Source: Saccharopolyspora elongata (GTDB lineage Bacteria > Actinomycetota > Actinomycetes > Mycobacteriales > Pseudonocardiaceae). From it: a stretch of DNA of 55,409 nucleotides. The translations under genes were made by a program, and so were the position numbers. The DNA is taken from NCBI RefSeq assembly GCF_004348985.1, contig NZ_SMKW01000062.1:1-55409 (forward strand), in the 5' to 3' direction. Below the pieces are notes generated by a model. The model was not told the origin of the DNA. It saw nothing but the letters and a program-made list of their open reading frames with translations, and did no database searches. Of this stretch, positions 39,655-50,414 are shown in pieces (the stretch's first letter is position 1; each line of letters starts with the position of its first letter).

Positions 39655-40968
39655 TCACCCGGCCACGGCGGGCTCGGCGGCTTCTTGGTCCGCGCGCTGC
39701 GCGGACCGGGTCAACAGGATTCGGACGCCGATCAGCGACATCAGCACGGTCACCAGCGCCCAGCCGATCACCGGCAGGATCGAGCCGGAGGCGGTCAGCA
39801 GCAGCTGGCCGATCATCGGGGTGGTGCCGCCCAGCAGCGTCCCGGCCAGGCCGTAGGACAGCGAGATGGCGGTGTAGCGCACGCGGGCCGGGAACGCGTC
39901 GGCCAGCACGCCGGCGAGGATCGAGTAGAACATCACGTGCGGGAGGGTCGCCAGCACCATGCCGACCACCGACCACGCGAAGCTGCCGGTGCTGATCAGC
40001 AGGAACATCAGCGGCATCACCGGCAACTCGGCGACGAGCAGGATGGTGACGATCTTGCGGACGCCGTACTTGCTGGCCAGCACCGCGCCGAAGGGCTGCA
40101 CGAAGAACTGGGTGATGCTGGCGATGAGCACCACGGTCATGAACGTCTCGCGCTGGAAGCCGAGCTCGTTGGTCGCCCACGACACCGCGAAGGTGTTCTT
40201 GAAGTACGAGGCGGAGAAGACGATCGCGCAGGCGAAGACGCCGAGGACCACCAGCCCGGTGTGGTGCCGGAAGGTGTCCAGCAGCGGGAACTTCGCGGTC
40301 TGCCCGGTCTCCTTGAGCTTGGCGAGCTGCGGCGACTCCTCGATGCTCAGCCGGATCACCAGCCCCAGCACCACCAGCACCGCCGAGGCCAGGAACGGGA
40401 CCCGCCAGCCCCAGCTGTAGAACGACTCGTCGGGCAGCTGCGAGACGAGGGTGAAGGCCAGCGAGGAGAGGATCTGCCCGGACGGCGAGCCCTGCTGCGC
40501 CCACGAGCCGGAGATGATGCTGCGACCCTTGGGCGCGTGCTCGGTCGCGATCAGCACCGCGCCGCCCCACTCGCCGCCGACCGCCAGGCCCTGCACGACG
40601 CGCAGCAGCACCAGCAGGATCGGCGCCGCGATGCCGATGGTGGCGTAGGTGGGCAGCAGGCCGATCCCGACGGTGGTGAAACCCATCAGCAGCAGCGTGA
40701 TGATCAGGGCCTTCTTGCGGCCGACCCGGTCACCGAGGTGGCCGAAGATGATGCCGCCCAGCGGCCGGGCCAGGAACCCGACCCAGAACGTCGCGAACGA
40801 GACCAGGACGCCGATCGCGGGCGTCACGACCGGGAAGAACAGCTTGCCGAACACCAGCGCGGACGCGGTGCCGTAGATGTAGAAGTCGTACCACTCGATG
40901 CTGGTGCCGACGAACGAGGCGATCCCGGCCTTGCGCCCCATTCTTTCCTGCTCTGAAAGCCGTCTCAT
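39655..40968 (-). CDS. MHS-family MFS transporter of the acyl-CoA operon
   Basis: The 437-residue, 12-helix protein has GTSIEWYDFYIYGTASALVFG, GHLGDRVGRKKALI and GGEWGGAVLIATEHAPKGRS, the MHS-family signature also seen in the transporter at 17194. It is first in the run of acyl-CoA genes and probably imports the carboxylic acid they degrade. ATG 40968 is chosen; ATG 40941 has a closer AGGAAAG site and is a real alternative. It is divergent from the LysR gene, which probably controls it. Confidence 0.83.
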   Translation of the reverse strand: MRRLSEQERMGRKAGIASFVGTSIEWYDFYIYGTASALVFGKLFFPVVTPAIGVLVSFATFWVGFLARPLGGIIFGHLGDRVGRKKALIITLLLMGFTTVGIGLLPTYATIGIAAPILLVLLRVVQGLAVGGEWGGAVLIATEHAPKGRSIISGSWAQQGSPSGQILSSLAFTLVSQLPDESFYSWGWRVPFLASAVLVVLGLVIRLSIEESPQLAKLKETGQTAKFPLLDTFRHHTGLVVLGVFACAIVFSASYFKNTFAVSWATNELGFQRETFMTVVLIASITQFFVQPFGAVLASKYGVRKIVTILLVAELPVMPLMFLLISTGSFAWSVVGMVLATLPHVMFYSILAGVLADAFPARVRYTAISLSYGLAGTLLGGTTPMIGQLLLTASGSILPVIGWALVTVLMSLIGVRILLTRSAQRADQEAAEPAVAG

Positions 40969-41053
40969 CGAATCTGGCTCCGTCTCCACCGAATGCGGGT
41001 ACCCGCCGCGCTGCTCGGCGAGTCGAAACCCGTTGGGACACCGCAAGATTCGC

Positions 41054-41089
41054 CGATGCGGCGGACGGGGCCCGGCGCCCGCCGCATCG
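41054..41089. repeat. 11-bp-arm hairpin in the LysR/MFS divergent region
   Basis: CGATGCGGCGG (41054-41064) pairs exactly with CCGCCGCATCG (41079-41089) over a 14-base GC-rich loop. It lies in the 254-bp divergent promoter region, within the probable leader of the transporter transcript. Confidence 0.6.
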
Positions 41090-41222
41090 CGAACGCGGTT
41101 CCTCGACGCTAGGTCAGCGGGTGTGTTCCGTCTAACACCAAATTCGGGTAGGTTTGATTCGGTCGCGCGACATAATCGGCGCTGACCTGGGCAAAGGTGC
41201 TCGCGGTCGGGAGGTTGGAGCG

Positions 41223-42110
41223 GTGGAGCTACGCCACCTGCAGGCATTCGTCGCCGTGGCGGAGGAGCTGAACTTCCGGCGGGCCGCGGTGCGGCTGCAC
41301 ATGTCCCAGCCGCCGCTATCGCAACAGATCAAGCGCCTGGAGCACGAGGTCGGGGTGGCGCTGCTGCGCCGCACCACGCGGCAGGTGGCGCTGACCGCGG
41401 CGGGGGAGGCGTTCCTGCGTGAGGCGCGCAAGACGCTGCAGTCCGCCGAGGCCGCGCCCCGGCTGGCGCGGCAGGCGGCCGCGGGGGAGATCGGCGTGGT
41501 GCGGCTGGGCTTCAGCGGCCAGACGTCGTACCGGGTGATGCTGCTGATCGTGCGGAAGTTCCGCGAGCGCTACCCGAACGTGCGCTTCGACATCCTCAGC
41601 CCGCTCTACGGCGGCGAGCTGGTGGACCAGATCAACCAGCACGAGGTCGACGCCGGGCTGCTGCGGCTGCCGGTGCCGACCGAGGGCCTCTGCGTGCGAG
41701 AGCTGGAGCAGCACCCGTTGGCGGCGGCGCTACCGGAGGACCACCGGCTGGCCCGCGTCCAGCAGCTGGGGCTGGACGACCTGCGGAGCGAGTCGTTCAT
41801 CAGCTACCCGACCAACCGGGGGTCGGTGGTGAACCAGCTGGTGCAGGCGGCGTGCCTGCGGCACGGCTACAGCCCGGACTTCGTCCAGGAAGCGCCGGAC
41901 ACCCACACGATCCTGTCGTTGGTGGGTGCGGGTTCGGGCGTCAGCCTGGTGCCGTCGACGGCCGCGCACCTGAAGGTCCCCGGGGTGGTGCTGGTTCCGG
42001 TGCACGACGCCCCGCCGATCCCCCTGGCGCTGGTGTGGCGGGCGGACGATCCGAACCCCGCGCTGGCGGGGCTGATCGGTCTCCTCGACGAGGTCGCCGC
42101 AGAGCTCTGA
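41223..42110 (+). CDS. LysR-family transcriptional regulator
   Basis: The 295-residue protein begins VELRHLQAFVAVAEELNFRRAAVRLHMSQPPLSQQIKRLE, the classic LysR helix-turn-helix, followed by a type 2 periplasmic-binding-like effector domain (VVRLGFSGQTSYRVMLLIV, LVGAGSGVSLVPSTA). The HTH is close to the CatR/BenM/AlsR group that senses aromatic or organic acids. Orientation points to control of the divergent MFS and acyl-CoA genes. GTG 41223 gives the normal family N-terminus. Confidence 0.84.
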   Translation: MELRHLQAFVAVAEELNFRRAAVRLHMSQPPLSQQIKRLEHEVGVALLRRTTRQVALTAAGEAFLREARKTLQSAEAAPRLARQAAAGEIGVVRLGFSGQTSYRVMLLIVRKFRERYPNVRFDILSPLYGGELVDQINQHEVDAGLLRLPVPTEGLCVRELEQHPLAAALPEDHRLARVQQLGLDDLRSESFISYPTNRGSVVNQLVQAACLRHGYSPDFVQEAPDTHTILSLVGAGSGVSLVPSTAAHLKVPGVVLVPVHDAPPIPLALVWRADDPNPALAGLIGLLDEVAAEL

Positions 42111-42277
42111 TCCGGCGGCTTCGGCCGAAACCGCCGCTCGCGTATGTCCATAGTGGATAGTCGCGCAGATTTTCTGCTGTGATGGGGAAAACGGACGCGG
42201 GCGCGAAGTGTGGTGCAGTGCACGTGCGTTCCGCGTAACTCCGCGCCGGGTTGCGGCGACAAACCCGGTGAACGTTC

Positions 42278-42291
42278 GATCATCGATGATC
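42278..42291. promoter_or_regulatory. GATCATCGATGATC palindrome upstream of an MFS gene
   Basis: A 14-bp perfect palindrome lies 45 bp before the GTG of the MFS gene at 42337, a plausible operator position. No neighbouring regulator other than the LysR gene at 41223 is present, and the site lacks a typical LysR T-N11-A form. Confidence 0.4.
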
Positions 42292-42336
42292 TTGGTTTCG
42301 ACTTTCGCTGCACAGAACTGAACAAGGAGGTCTTTC

Positions 42337-43659
42337 GTGGCTGCCGACCGACCGGAGAGTCGGGCATGGTGGATCTGGAGCGCGGCGGTGATCGCCTATC
42401 TCGCCGCGGTATTTCACAGGGGCAGCTTGGGGGTTGCCGGAACGCAGGCGCTCGACCGGTTCGACGTCGGTCCGGCCGCGCTGAGCGCGTTCACGGTCCT
42501 GCAGGTCGGCATCTACGCCGGCATGCAGATTCCCACCGGATTGCTGGTGGACCGCTTCGGTTCCCGGAAGGTGATCACCGTAGCGGTGTTGTTGTTGGGC
42601 ACGGGGCAGATGCTCTTCGCCCTCGCCGATTCCTACTCGATGGGCCTGCTCGCCCGCGCCGTGCTGGGCCTCGGCGACGCGCTGATGTGGGTCAGCATCC
42701 TGCGGCTGGTGGCGGCGCACTTCTCCGCCCGCCGCTACGCACTGGTCGCAACGGTGTCCAGCGCACTGGGGGCGCTGGGTGGCGTTGCGGCCACGTTCCC
42801 GCTCGCGCTGGCGTTGCAGAACATGGGCTGGACGGCGACGTTCCTGCTGGTGGGCGCGCTGACGCTGGCTTACGCGGCGGTGACCTCGACGGTCGTGCGG
42901 GACGCTTCGCTCGGCGGTGCGCAGGCGCGCAGCGGCGGTGCGGTGTTCCAGCAGGTGCGCGAGGCCTGGTCGGTGCCGGGCACGCGGCTGGCGTTCTGGG
43001 CGCACTTCTGCACGATGTTCGTCTCGGGCGCGCTGACCCTGCTGTGGGGCTTCCCGTACTTGGTCAACGGGCTGGGCGTGCCGGCGGCGACGGCGAGCGT
43101 GATGCTCAGCCTGCTGATCATCGGGCAGGTCGTCGGCGGGCCCGTGGTGGGCGCGCTGATCGGCAGCCGCCCGGAGTGCCGGATGTGGATCGTGCTGGGC
43201 TACCTGGTGCTCAACGCCCTGTCCTGGGTGGTGCTGCTGGGCTGGCCGGAAGGCCGCCCGCCGCTGGTGGTGATCGCGACGTCGTTCCTGGTCTTCGCCC
43301 TGGGCGGCCCGGTTTCGGCGGTGGCGTTCGCCCTGGTGCGGGACTACAACCCGGTGTCCCGGGTCGGCACGGCGACCGGCGTTGCGAATGCGGGCGGCCA
43401 CTCCGCGACGGCGCTCGGCGTGCTGTTCGTGGGCCTGGTGCTGGACCTGGCGCAGGACATGCCGGGCGGCTCGGAGTACCGGGTGGCGATGCTGGCGCTG
43501 GTGGCGATGCTGCTGTTCGGCGCGTTCCGGACGGTGGTCTGGTGGCGCCGGGCGCGGGCGGAGGTGTTCGCGGCGGAGGCCCGCGGCGAAGGCGTGCCGG
43601 TGGTGCTGACCCGCCACCGCTGGGACCTCGCCAAGCCCCGCCAGGCCGTCACGGCCTGA
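42337..43659 (+). CDS. MFS transporter
   Basis: The 440-residue protein has about 12 helices, with FHRGSLGVAGTQALDRFDV in the first loop and GLLVDRFGSRKVITVAVLLLG between TM2 and TM3 (the A-motif). Overall organisation resembles organic anion or nitrate/nitrite-type MFS importers, but no specific family can be named. AAGGAGG precedes GTG 42337. It converges with the DHFR-like gene across a strong terminator. Confidence 0.75.
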   Translation: MAADRPESRAWWIWSAAVIAYLAAVFHRGSLGVAGTQALDRFDVGPAALSAFTVLQVGIYAGMQIPTGLLVDRFGSRKVITVAVLLLGTGQMLFALADSYSMGLLARAVLGLGDALMWVSILRLVAAHFSARRYALVATVSSALGALGGVAATFPLALALQNMGWTATFLLVGALTLAYAAVTSTVVRDASLGGAQARSGGAVFQQVREAWSVPGTRLAFWAHFCTMFVSGALTLLWGFPYLVNGLGVPAATASVMLSLLIIGQVVGGPVVGALIGSRPECRMWIVLGYLVLNALSWVVLLGWPEGRPPLVVIATSFLVFALGGPVSAVAFALVRDYNPVSRVGTATGVANAGGHSATALGVLFVGLVLDLAQDMPGGSEYRVAMLALVAMLLFGAFRTVVWWRRARAEVFAAEARGEGVPVVLTRHRWDLAKPRQAVTA

Positions 43660-43669
43660 TCAGCGCAGA

Positions 43670-43716
43670 GCGGGCCGGGCCCGGTGGTGATCGGTTCACC
43701 ACCGGGCCCGGCCCGC
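43670..43716. terminator. Bidirectional terminator with perfect 21-bp arms
   Basis: Bases 43670-43690 and 43696-43716 are exact reverse complements around the loop TCGGT. The hairpin is GC-rich, includes GGGCCGGGCCCGGTGG, and sits exactly between the stop codons of the convergent MFS and DHFR-like genes. Confidence 0.82.
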
Positions 43717-43717
43717 G

Positions 43718-44362
43718 TCACTTCCGCCAGAACAGGTGGTGGGTCACGCCGCTCGGGCTGGGCACGATATCCAGGTGGAACCGGTCGCGCAGCTCGTCGG
43801 GCGACTCCCAGAGCTTCGACCCGGATCCCAGCTCCACCTGCGAGACCGCCACGTGCATGGTGTCGACGAGGTCGGCGTCTAGGAACTGCCGGATGGTGGT
43901 GGCTCCGCCGCCGAGCCGGACGTCCTTGCCCTGCGCCGCTTCCCGCGCCTTTTCGAGGACCGTCGCCGGATCGCCGTCCACGAAGTGGAACGTGGTGTCG
44001 GACAGGGTGAACGACGGGCGCACGTGGTGGGTCAGCACGAAAACCGGGGTGTGGAACGGGGGTTCGTCGCCCCACCAGCCCAGCCAGTCGTGGTCCTCCC
44101 AGGGGCCGCGCTGCGGGCCGAACTTGCCGCGGCCCATGATCTCGGCGCCGATGTTGCGGGCGAAGTCCCGCGTGAAGTAGTCGTCGAGCCCGCGGCTGCC
44201 GCCGGGATCGGTGCGGGTGGGCCAGCTGGCCGTGGCGCCGCCCCAGGTGAACATGGTGCCGGGGTCGGCGTGGCCGAACGGCCGCTCGAGGCTCTGGCCC
44301 TCACCGGCACCGAATCCGTCGAGCGAGACGTTGAAGTTCTGCACTCTCAGCAGCTGGGTCAC
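43718..44362 (-). CDS. Dihydrofolate reductase-family (RibD C-terminal-like) protein
   Basis: The 214-residue protein has NFNVSLDGFGAG at the start, GRGKFGPQRG and FHTPVFVLTHH in the middle, and VRLGGGATTIRQFLDADLVDTMHVAVSQVELGSGSKLW, matching the RibD_C/YwjB group of DHFR-fold proteins. These bind NADPH, but the actual substrate is usually unknown and true folate reduction is unlikely. GTG 44362 has GAGGAA upstream. It is transcribed in the same direction as the UvrA-like gene, 119 bp downstream of it. Confidence 0.8.
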   Translation of the reverse strand: MTQLLRVQNFNVSLDGFGAGEGQSLERPFGHADPGTMFTWGGATASWPTRTDPGGSRGLDDYFTRDFARNIGAEIMGRGKFGPQRGPWEDHDWLGWWGDEPPFHTPVFVLTHHVRPSFTLSDTTFHFVDGDPATVLEKAREAAQGKDVRLGGGATTIRQFLDADLVDTMHVAVSQVELGSGSKLWESPDELRDRFHLDIVPSPSGVTHHLFWRK

Positions 44363-44481
44363 GCGGGTTCCTCCTGAACTCTTGGTGCTGGGGGAGACTA
44401 CGCGCGCCGGAGAAACTCATCGGTGACGCCGACCACACCGGGGAGGGGCGCCGCGCCGTTCGCGGTGCCCCTCCCACGGTT

Positions 44482-46791
<2,310 letters not shown>

Positions 46792-46866
46792 GCTGCGCTG
46801 CTTCTCCAACCGTGCGAAAGGCATTGGTTCCGGATGCCCCGCGGCACCGCTTCCGCAGGCGCGCGC

Positions 46867-46910
46867 CCGTGAGCGTTTCGGGGCGTCATGGCACCCCGAA
46901 ACGCTCACGG
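46867..46910. repeat. 17-bp-arm palindrome with CGTGAGCG ends
   Basis: CCGTGAGCGTTTCGGGG (46867-46883) and its exact complement (46894-46910) flank a 10-base centre. It lies upstream of the UvrA-like gene and downstream of the C45/ABC operon direction, in a 197-bp gap. Its outer CGTGAGYG / CRCTCACG ends match the 44-bp palindrome at 54121, although the inner sequence differs. Confidence 0.75.
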
Positions 46911-46988
46911 CATTTGATCTGCGGAATCGGCGACTCGCGAAGCACCGGCCATCCTTTATACCGGCCGGGACCGACAGCCGCCGCGAAA

Positions 46989-47798
46989 TCAGCCCGCCAG
47001 CTCCGGGAGTTCGGCGCGACGCGCGGCGATGGCCGCCGGGTTCCAGCCCGGCCGGGGCACCGAGTCCTTGAGTAGCTGCACGTACGGATGCTCCGGCGCG
47101 CGCAGGACGTCGCGGGTGGTGCCGCTTTCCACGAGGCGGCCGCGCAGCAGCACGGCGATCGTGTCGGTGACCTCGTTGACGACGGCCAGGTCGTGGCTGA
47201 TGAACAGCTGGGCCGTGCCGGTCTCGCGCCGCAGTTCGGCCAGCAGCCGCAGGATCTGCGCCTGCACCGAAACGTCCAGCGCGGACACCGCTTCGTCGAG
47301 GATCAGCAGCTTCGGCCGCACCGCGACGGCCCGCGCGATCGCCACGCGTTGCCGCTGGCCGCCGCTGAGTTCCCGCGGCAGCGCATGCCTTTTCGACGCG
47401 TCCAGGCCGACCTGGTCGAGCAGCTCGCCGACGCGGGCGTGCCGGGAGGCCCGGTCCGACCAGCCGTGCAGGCGGAGCACCGCGTCGAGGCAGCGGCCGA
47501 CGGGAACGGCCGGGTCGAGCGAGAGGTACGGGTCCTGGAACACCAGCTGGATGGCCTTCGCCCTGGCCAGCCGCGCCCGGCCGGTGCGCGGGCGCGTGGC
47601 GACCGGCGCGCCGTCCAAGGTGATCTCGCCGCCGTCGGGTCGTTCCAGGCCGGCCAGGATGCGGGCGATCGTGCTCTTGCCGGAACCGGATTCGCCCACC
47701 AGGCCCAGCGATCCGCCATCGGGCACGGTCAGCGACACGTCGTCGACCGCGCGGGTCGGGCCGAACGACTTGCGCAGGCCGGTCACTTCGAGCGTCAT
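46989..47798 (-). CDS. Peptide-type ABC transporter ATPase (DppF/OppF-like)
   Basis: The 269-residue ATPase has Walker A VGESGSGKST, signature LSGGQRQRVAIARA, Walker B KLLILDEAVSALD and a C-terminal oligopeptide-binding extension APEHPYVQLLKDSVPRP, the standard oligo/dipeptide importer tail. It is the last gene of a six-gene minus-strand operon and overlaps the previous ATPase gene by 4 bp. It would energise import through the two permeases encoded upstream. Confidence 0.86.
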   Translation of the reverse strand: MTLEVTGLRKSFGPTRAVDDVSLTVPDGGSLGLVGESGSGKSTIARILAGLERPDGGEITLDGAPVATRPRTGRARLARAKAIQLVFQDPYLSLDPAVPVGRCLDAVLRLHGWSDRASRHARVGELLDQVGLDASKRHALPRELSGGQRQRVAIARAVAVRPKLLILDEAVSALDVSVQAQILRLLAELRRETGTAQLFISHDLAVVNEVTDTIAVLLRGRLVESGTTRDVLRAPEHPYVQLLKDSVPRPGWNPAAIAARRAELPELAG

Positions 47799-48583
47799 GC
47801 GTCGACTCCGTCCTCGTCCAGCACCGGCACGGCGGCGAGCAGTTCCGCGGCGTAGGCGGATTTGGGCGCGGCGAACAGCTCGCGCGCGCCCTGCTCCTCG
47901 ACCACCTCGCCGGAGCGCAGGACCACCACGCGATCGCAGAACGCCGCCGCCAGCGGCAGGTCGTGCGTGATGAAGAGGATCCCGAGCCCCCGATCGGCGC
48001 GTGCCCGGCTCAGGATCCCGATGATCTCGGCCTGCGTGGTGACGTCCAGGGCGCTGGTCGCCTCGTCCGCGACCAGCAGCTCCGGCTCCGGCGCGAGGGC
48101 CGCGGCGATGACCAGCCGCTGCAGCATGCCGCCGGAGAACTCGTGGGGGTACCGCGCGAGCATGGCCCCGGGTTCCCGCAGCCCGCACTCGCGCATCAGG
48201 CCCACCACCCGGTCGCGGGCATCCTGCCCGGACCAGCCGAGATTCGTGCGCAGCTGCTCGGTCAGGAAGTGCCCGACCGGGCGCACCGGGTTGAACGCCG
48301 CGCGCGGTTCCTGCTGCACCACGCCGACCTTGCGGGTCCGCAGCTCCCGCAGCTCCGCCGGGGACATGCCGAGCACGTCTCGACCGTCCACTGTGATCTG
48401 TCCGGACACCGCGGCCGCGGCCGGCAGCGTGCCCGCGATGCTCATCGCGGCGGTGGACTTGCCGGAACCGGACTCGCCGACCAGCCCGACCACCTCGCCC
48501 GCCTCGACGCGCAGGTCGATGCCGCGCAGGATCGGCCTGTCGGGGAAACCGACCGTCAGGTCCCGGAGTTCTGCCAGGCTCAT
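47795..48583 (-). CDS. Peptide-type ABC transporter ATPase (DppD/OppD-like)
   Basis: The 262-residue ATPase contains GLVGESGSGKSTAAMSIAGTLP (Walker A), EFSGGMLQRLVIAAAL (signature) and LLVADEATSALDVTTQAEII (Walker B). PRAAFNPVRPVG near the Q-loop is typical of OppD-like proteins. The signature serine and glycines are intact. ATG 48583 overlaps the permease stop, and the TGA overlaps the next ATG. The C-terminal tail is short, ending soon after YAAELLAAVPVL. Confidence 0.85.
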   Translation of the reverse strand: MSLAELRDLTVGFPDRPILRGIDLRVEAGEVVGLVGESGSGKSTAAMSIAGTLPAAAAVSGQITVDGRDVLGMSPAELRELRTRKVGVVQQEPRAAFNPVRPVGHFLTEQLRTNLGWSGQDARDRVVGLMRECGLREPGAMLARYPHEFSGGMLQRLVIAAALAPEPELLVADEATSALDVTTQAEIIGILSRARADRGLGILFITHDLPLAAAFCDRVVVLRSGEVVEEQGARELFAAPKSAYAAELLAAVPVLDEDGVDA

Positions 48584-49443
48584 GAGTGCTCCACCCTGCC
48601 GAGCCGGTCGGCGATCCGCACGCCGACGATGTTGAACGCCACCACCGCGATCGCGATCATCGCGCCGGGCACCAGCGTCGGGGCCATCGCGCCTTCGAGC
48701 ATCGCGAACTGGCCCTCGGCGACCATCAGGCCCCAGTCCGACGACGGCGGCTGCGAGCCGAAGCCGAGGTAGCTCAGGCTCGCCAGCGCCATCAGCACGT
48801 CGCCGAAGAGCACCACCGCGTAGCCGAGCACGATCGGCATCACCCGGGGCAGCAGCCGGGTCAGGCAGATCGCCGCGCCGCCCATGCCCTGCACCCGGTA
48901 CGCCTCGATGTACGGGCGCTGCCGCTCGGCCCGCGCGGCGCTGCGGGTGATCTTGGCGACCGCGGGGAAGTACGCCAGGCCCAGGGCCAGCACCGACGCG
49001 GCGACACCGGTGCCGAGCACCGCGATGGTCAGGACCGCGAACAGCAGGCCCGGGAAGGCGATCAGCGCGTCGGTCGCGCGGGAGACCACCGCGTCCAGCC
49101 AGCCACCGCGCCACGCCGCGACTACGCCCAGCACCGGGCCGAGGAGCAGCGCGATGGCCAGGACGCCCAGCGGTGCGATCAGGCTGGTGCGGGCGCCGTG
49201 CAGGATGCGGGACAGGATGTCGCGGCCGAGCTGGTCGGTGCCCAGCAGGTGCTCGATGCCCGGCGGGGCGAGGATCGAGTCGAAATCGGTGGCCGTCGGG
49301 TCGTAGGGCGCGATCAGCGGCGCGGCCAGCGCGGCCAGCCCGAGGACCGCGAGAACACTTGCGGCGCCCCAGAACAGCGGGCCGTTGCGCCACCGCCCGG
49401 ACGCGACCGCGGCGTCGGCGACGAGTGATCCGGACAGTGTCAT
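48580..49443 (-). CDS. ABC transporter permease (DppC/OppC-like)
   Basis: The 287-residue membrane protein has about six helices. The DppC pattern APYDPTATDFDSILAPPGIEHLLGTDQLGRDILSRILHGART lies at residues 45-90, and an EAA-like coupling loop YIEAYRVQGMGGAAICLTRLLPRVMP. It forms a heterodimer channel with the permease encoded upstream. Overlaps of 4 bp link it to both neighbours. Confidence 0.86.
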   Translation of the reverse strand: MTLSGSLVADAAVASGRWRNGPLFWGAASVLAVLGLAALAAPLIAPYDPTATDFDSILAPPGIEHLLGTDQLGRDILSRILHGARTSLIAPLGVLAIALLLGPVLGVVAAWRGGWLDAVVSRATDALIAFPGLLFAVLTIAVLGTGVAASVLALGLAYFPAVAKITRSAARAERQRPYIEAYRVQGMGGAAICLTRLLPRVMPIVLGYAVVLFGDVLMALASLSYLGFGSQPPSSDWGLMVAEGQFAMLEGAMAPTLVPGAMIAIAVVAFNIVGVRIADRLGRVEHS

Positions 49444-50414
49444 GCCGCCGCTCCTGCCTGTCGTGGGACACCCGCGCGGCGGACCCGGCGCAGCCGCGGG
49501 TCGGCGAGGTGCTGCACCAGCTCGGTCAGCCCGGTCGTCACCACGTACGCCAGCACCATGCACAGCAGGACCGCCTGCGTGACCGGGAAGTCCTTCGTGT
49601 TGATGGCGTTGACCAGCAGCGATCCCACGCCGCTGAGCCCGAACACGGACTCCACCACCACCGTGCCCGCCAGCAGGCTCGCGGTGATCATGCCCGCCAT
49701 CGTGGCGATCGGGCCGACCGCGTTGCGCAGCACGTGCCTGCCGATCACCAGCCGCTCCGGGATGCCGCGGGTGCGGGCGACCCGGACGTGGTCCTGCACC
49801 AGGATGTCCACCATGGACTGCCGGGTGACCCGGGTGATGGTCGCCAGCGACACCACCGCCAGGGAAACGGCGGGCAGCGTCAGGTGGTGCAGCTTGCCGA
49901 GCACGCCCTCGCCGGCGCCGGTCACCGGGAACCAGGCCAGCCCGACGCCGAACGCGGCGATCAGCCCGACGGCCGCGACGAACGGCGGGATCCCGGCCAG
50001 CATGGCCGTCGCGGCCGACACCACCGAGTCCAGCGGCCCGCGGCGCACCGCCGACAGCGAGCCGAGCAGCACGCCGATCGCGATGGTCAGCACCGCCGCG
50101 TACAGCGCCAGCCACACCGTGGTCTCCAGCCGGGTGGCGATCAGGAAGCCGACGTCCTGCCCGTAGACGAACGACCGGCCGAGGTCGCCGCGCACCACGC
50201 CGCCGAGCCACAGCACGTACTGCACCAGGAACGGCTGGTCCAGGTGGTACTCGGCGCGGATCGCGGCCAGCGTCTCCTCGCTGGCGTTCTCCGCGCCGCC
50301 GGCCAGCACCGTCGCCGGGTCGCCGGGCGCCAGGTACATCGCGGCGAAGATCAGGAAAGACGCGACCAGCAGCGTGATCACCACCTGGCCGAGCCAACGC
50401 ATCAGCGCGATCAA
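49440..50414 (-). CDS. ABC transporter permease (DppB/OppB-like)
   Basis: The 324-residue permease begins MRWLGQVVITLLVASFLIFAAMYLAPGDPAT and has YHLDQPFLVQYVLWLGGVVRGDLGRSFVY, the DppB signature, plus a coupling loop near DHVRVARTRGIPE. I chose TTG 50414 because it overlaps the binding-protein stop as TTGA and sits 5 bp after GGGAGG; ATG 50402 lacks a ribosome-binding site. This reproduces the 4-bp overlaps seen elsewhere in the operon. Confidence 0.82.
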   Translation of the reverse strand: MIALMRWLGQVVITLLVASFLIFAAMYLAPGDPATVLAGGAENASEETLAAIRAEYHLDQPFLVQYVLWLGGVVRGDLGRSFVYGQDVGFLIATRLETTVWLALYAAVLTIAIGVLLGSLSAVRRGPLDSVVSAATAMLAGIPPFVAAVGLIAAFGVGLAWFPVTGAGEGVLGKLHHLTLPAVSLAVVSLATITRVTRQSMVDILVQDHVRVARTRGIPERLVIGRHVLRNAVGPIATMAGMITASLLAGTVVVESVFGLSGVGSLLVNAINTKDFPVTQAVLLCMVLAYVVTTGLTELVQHLADPRLRRVRRAGVPRQAGAAA

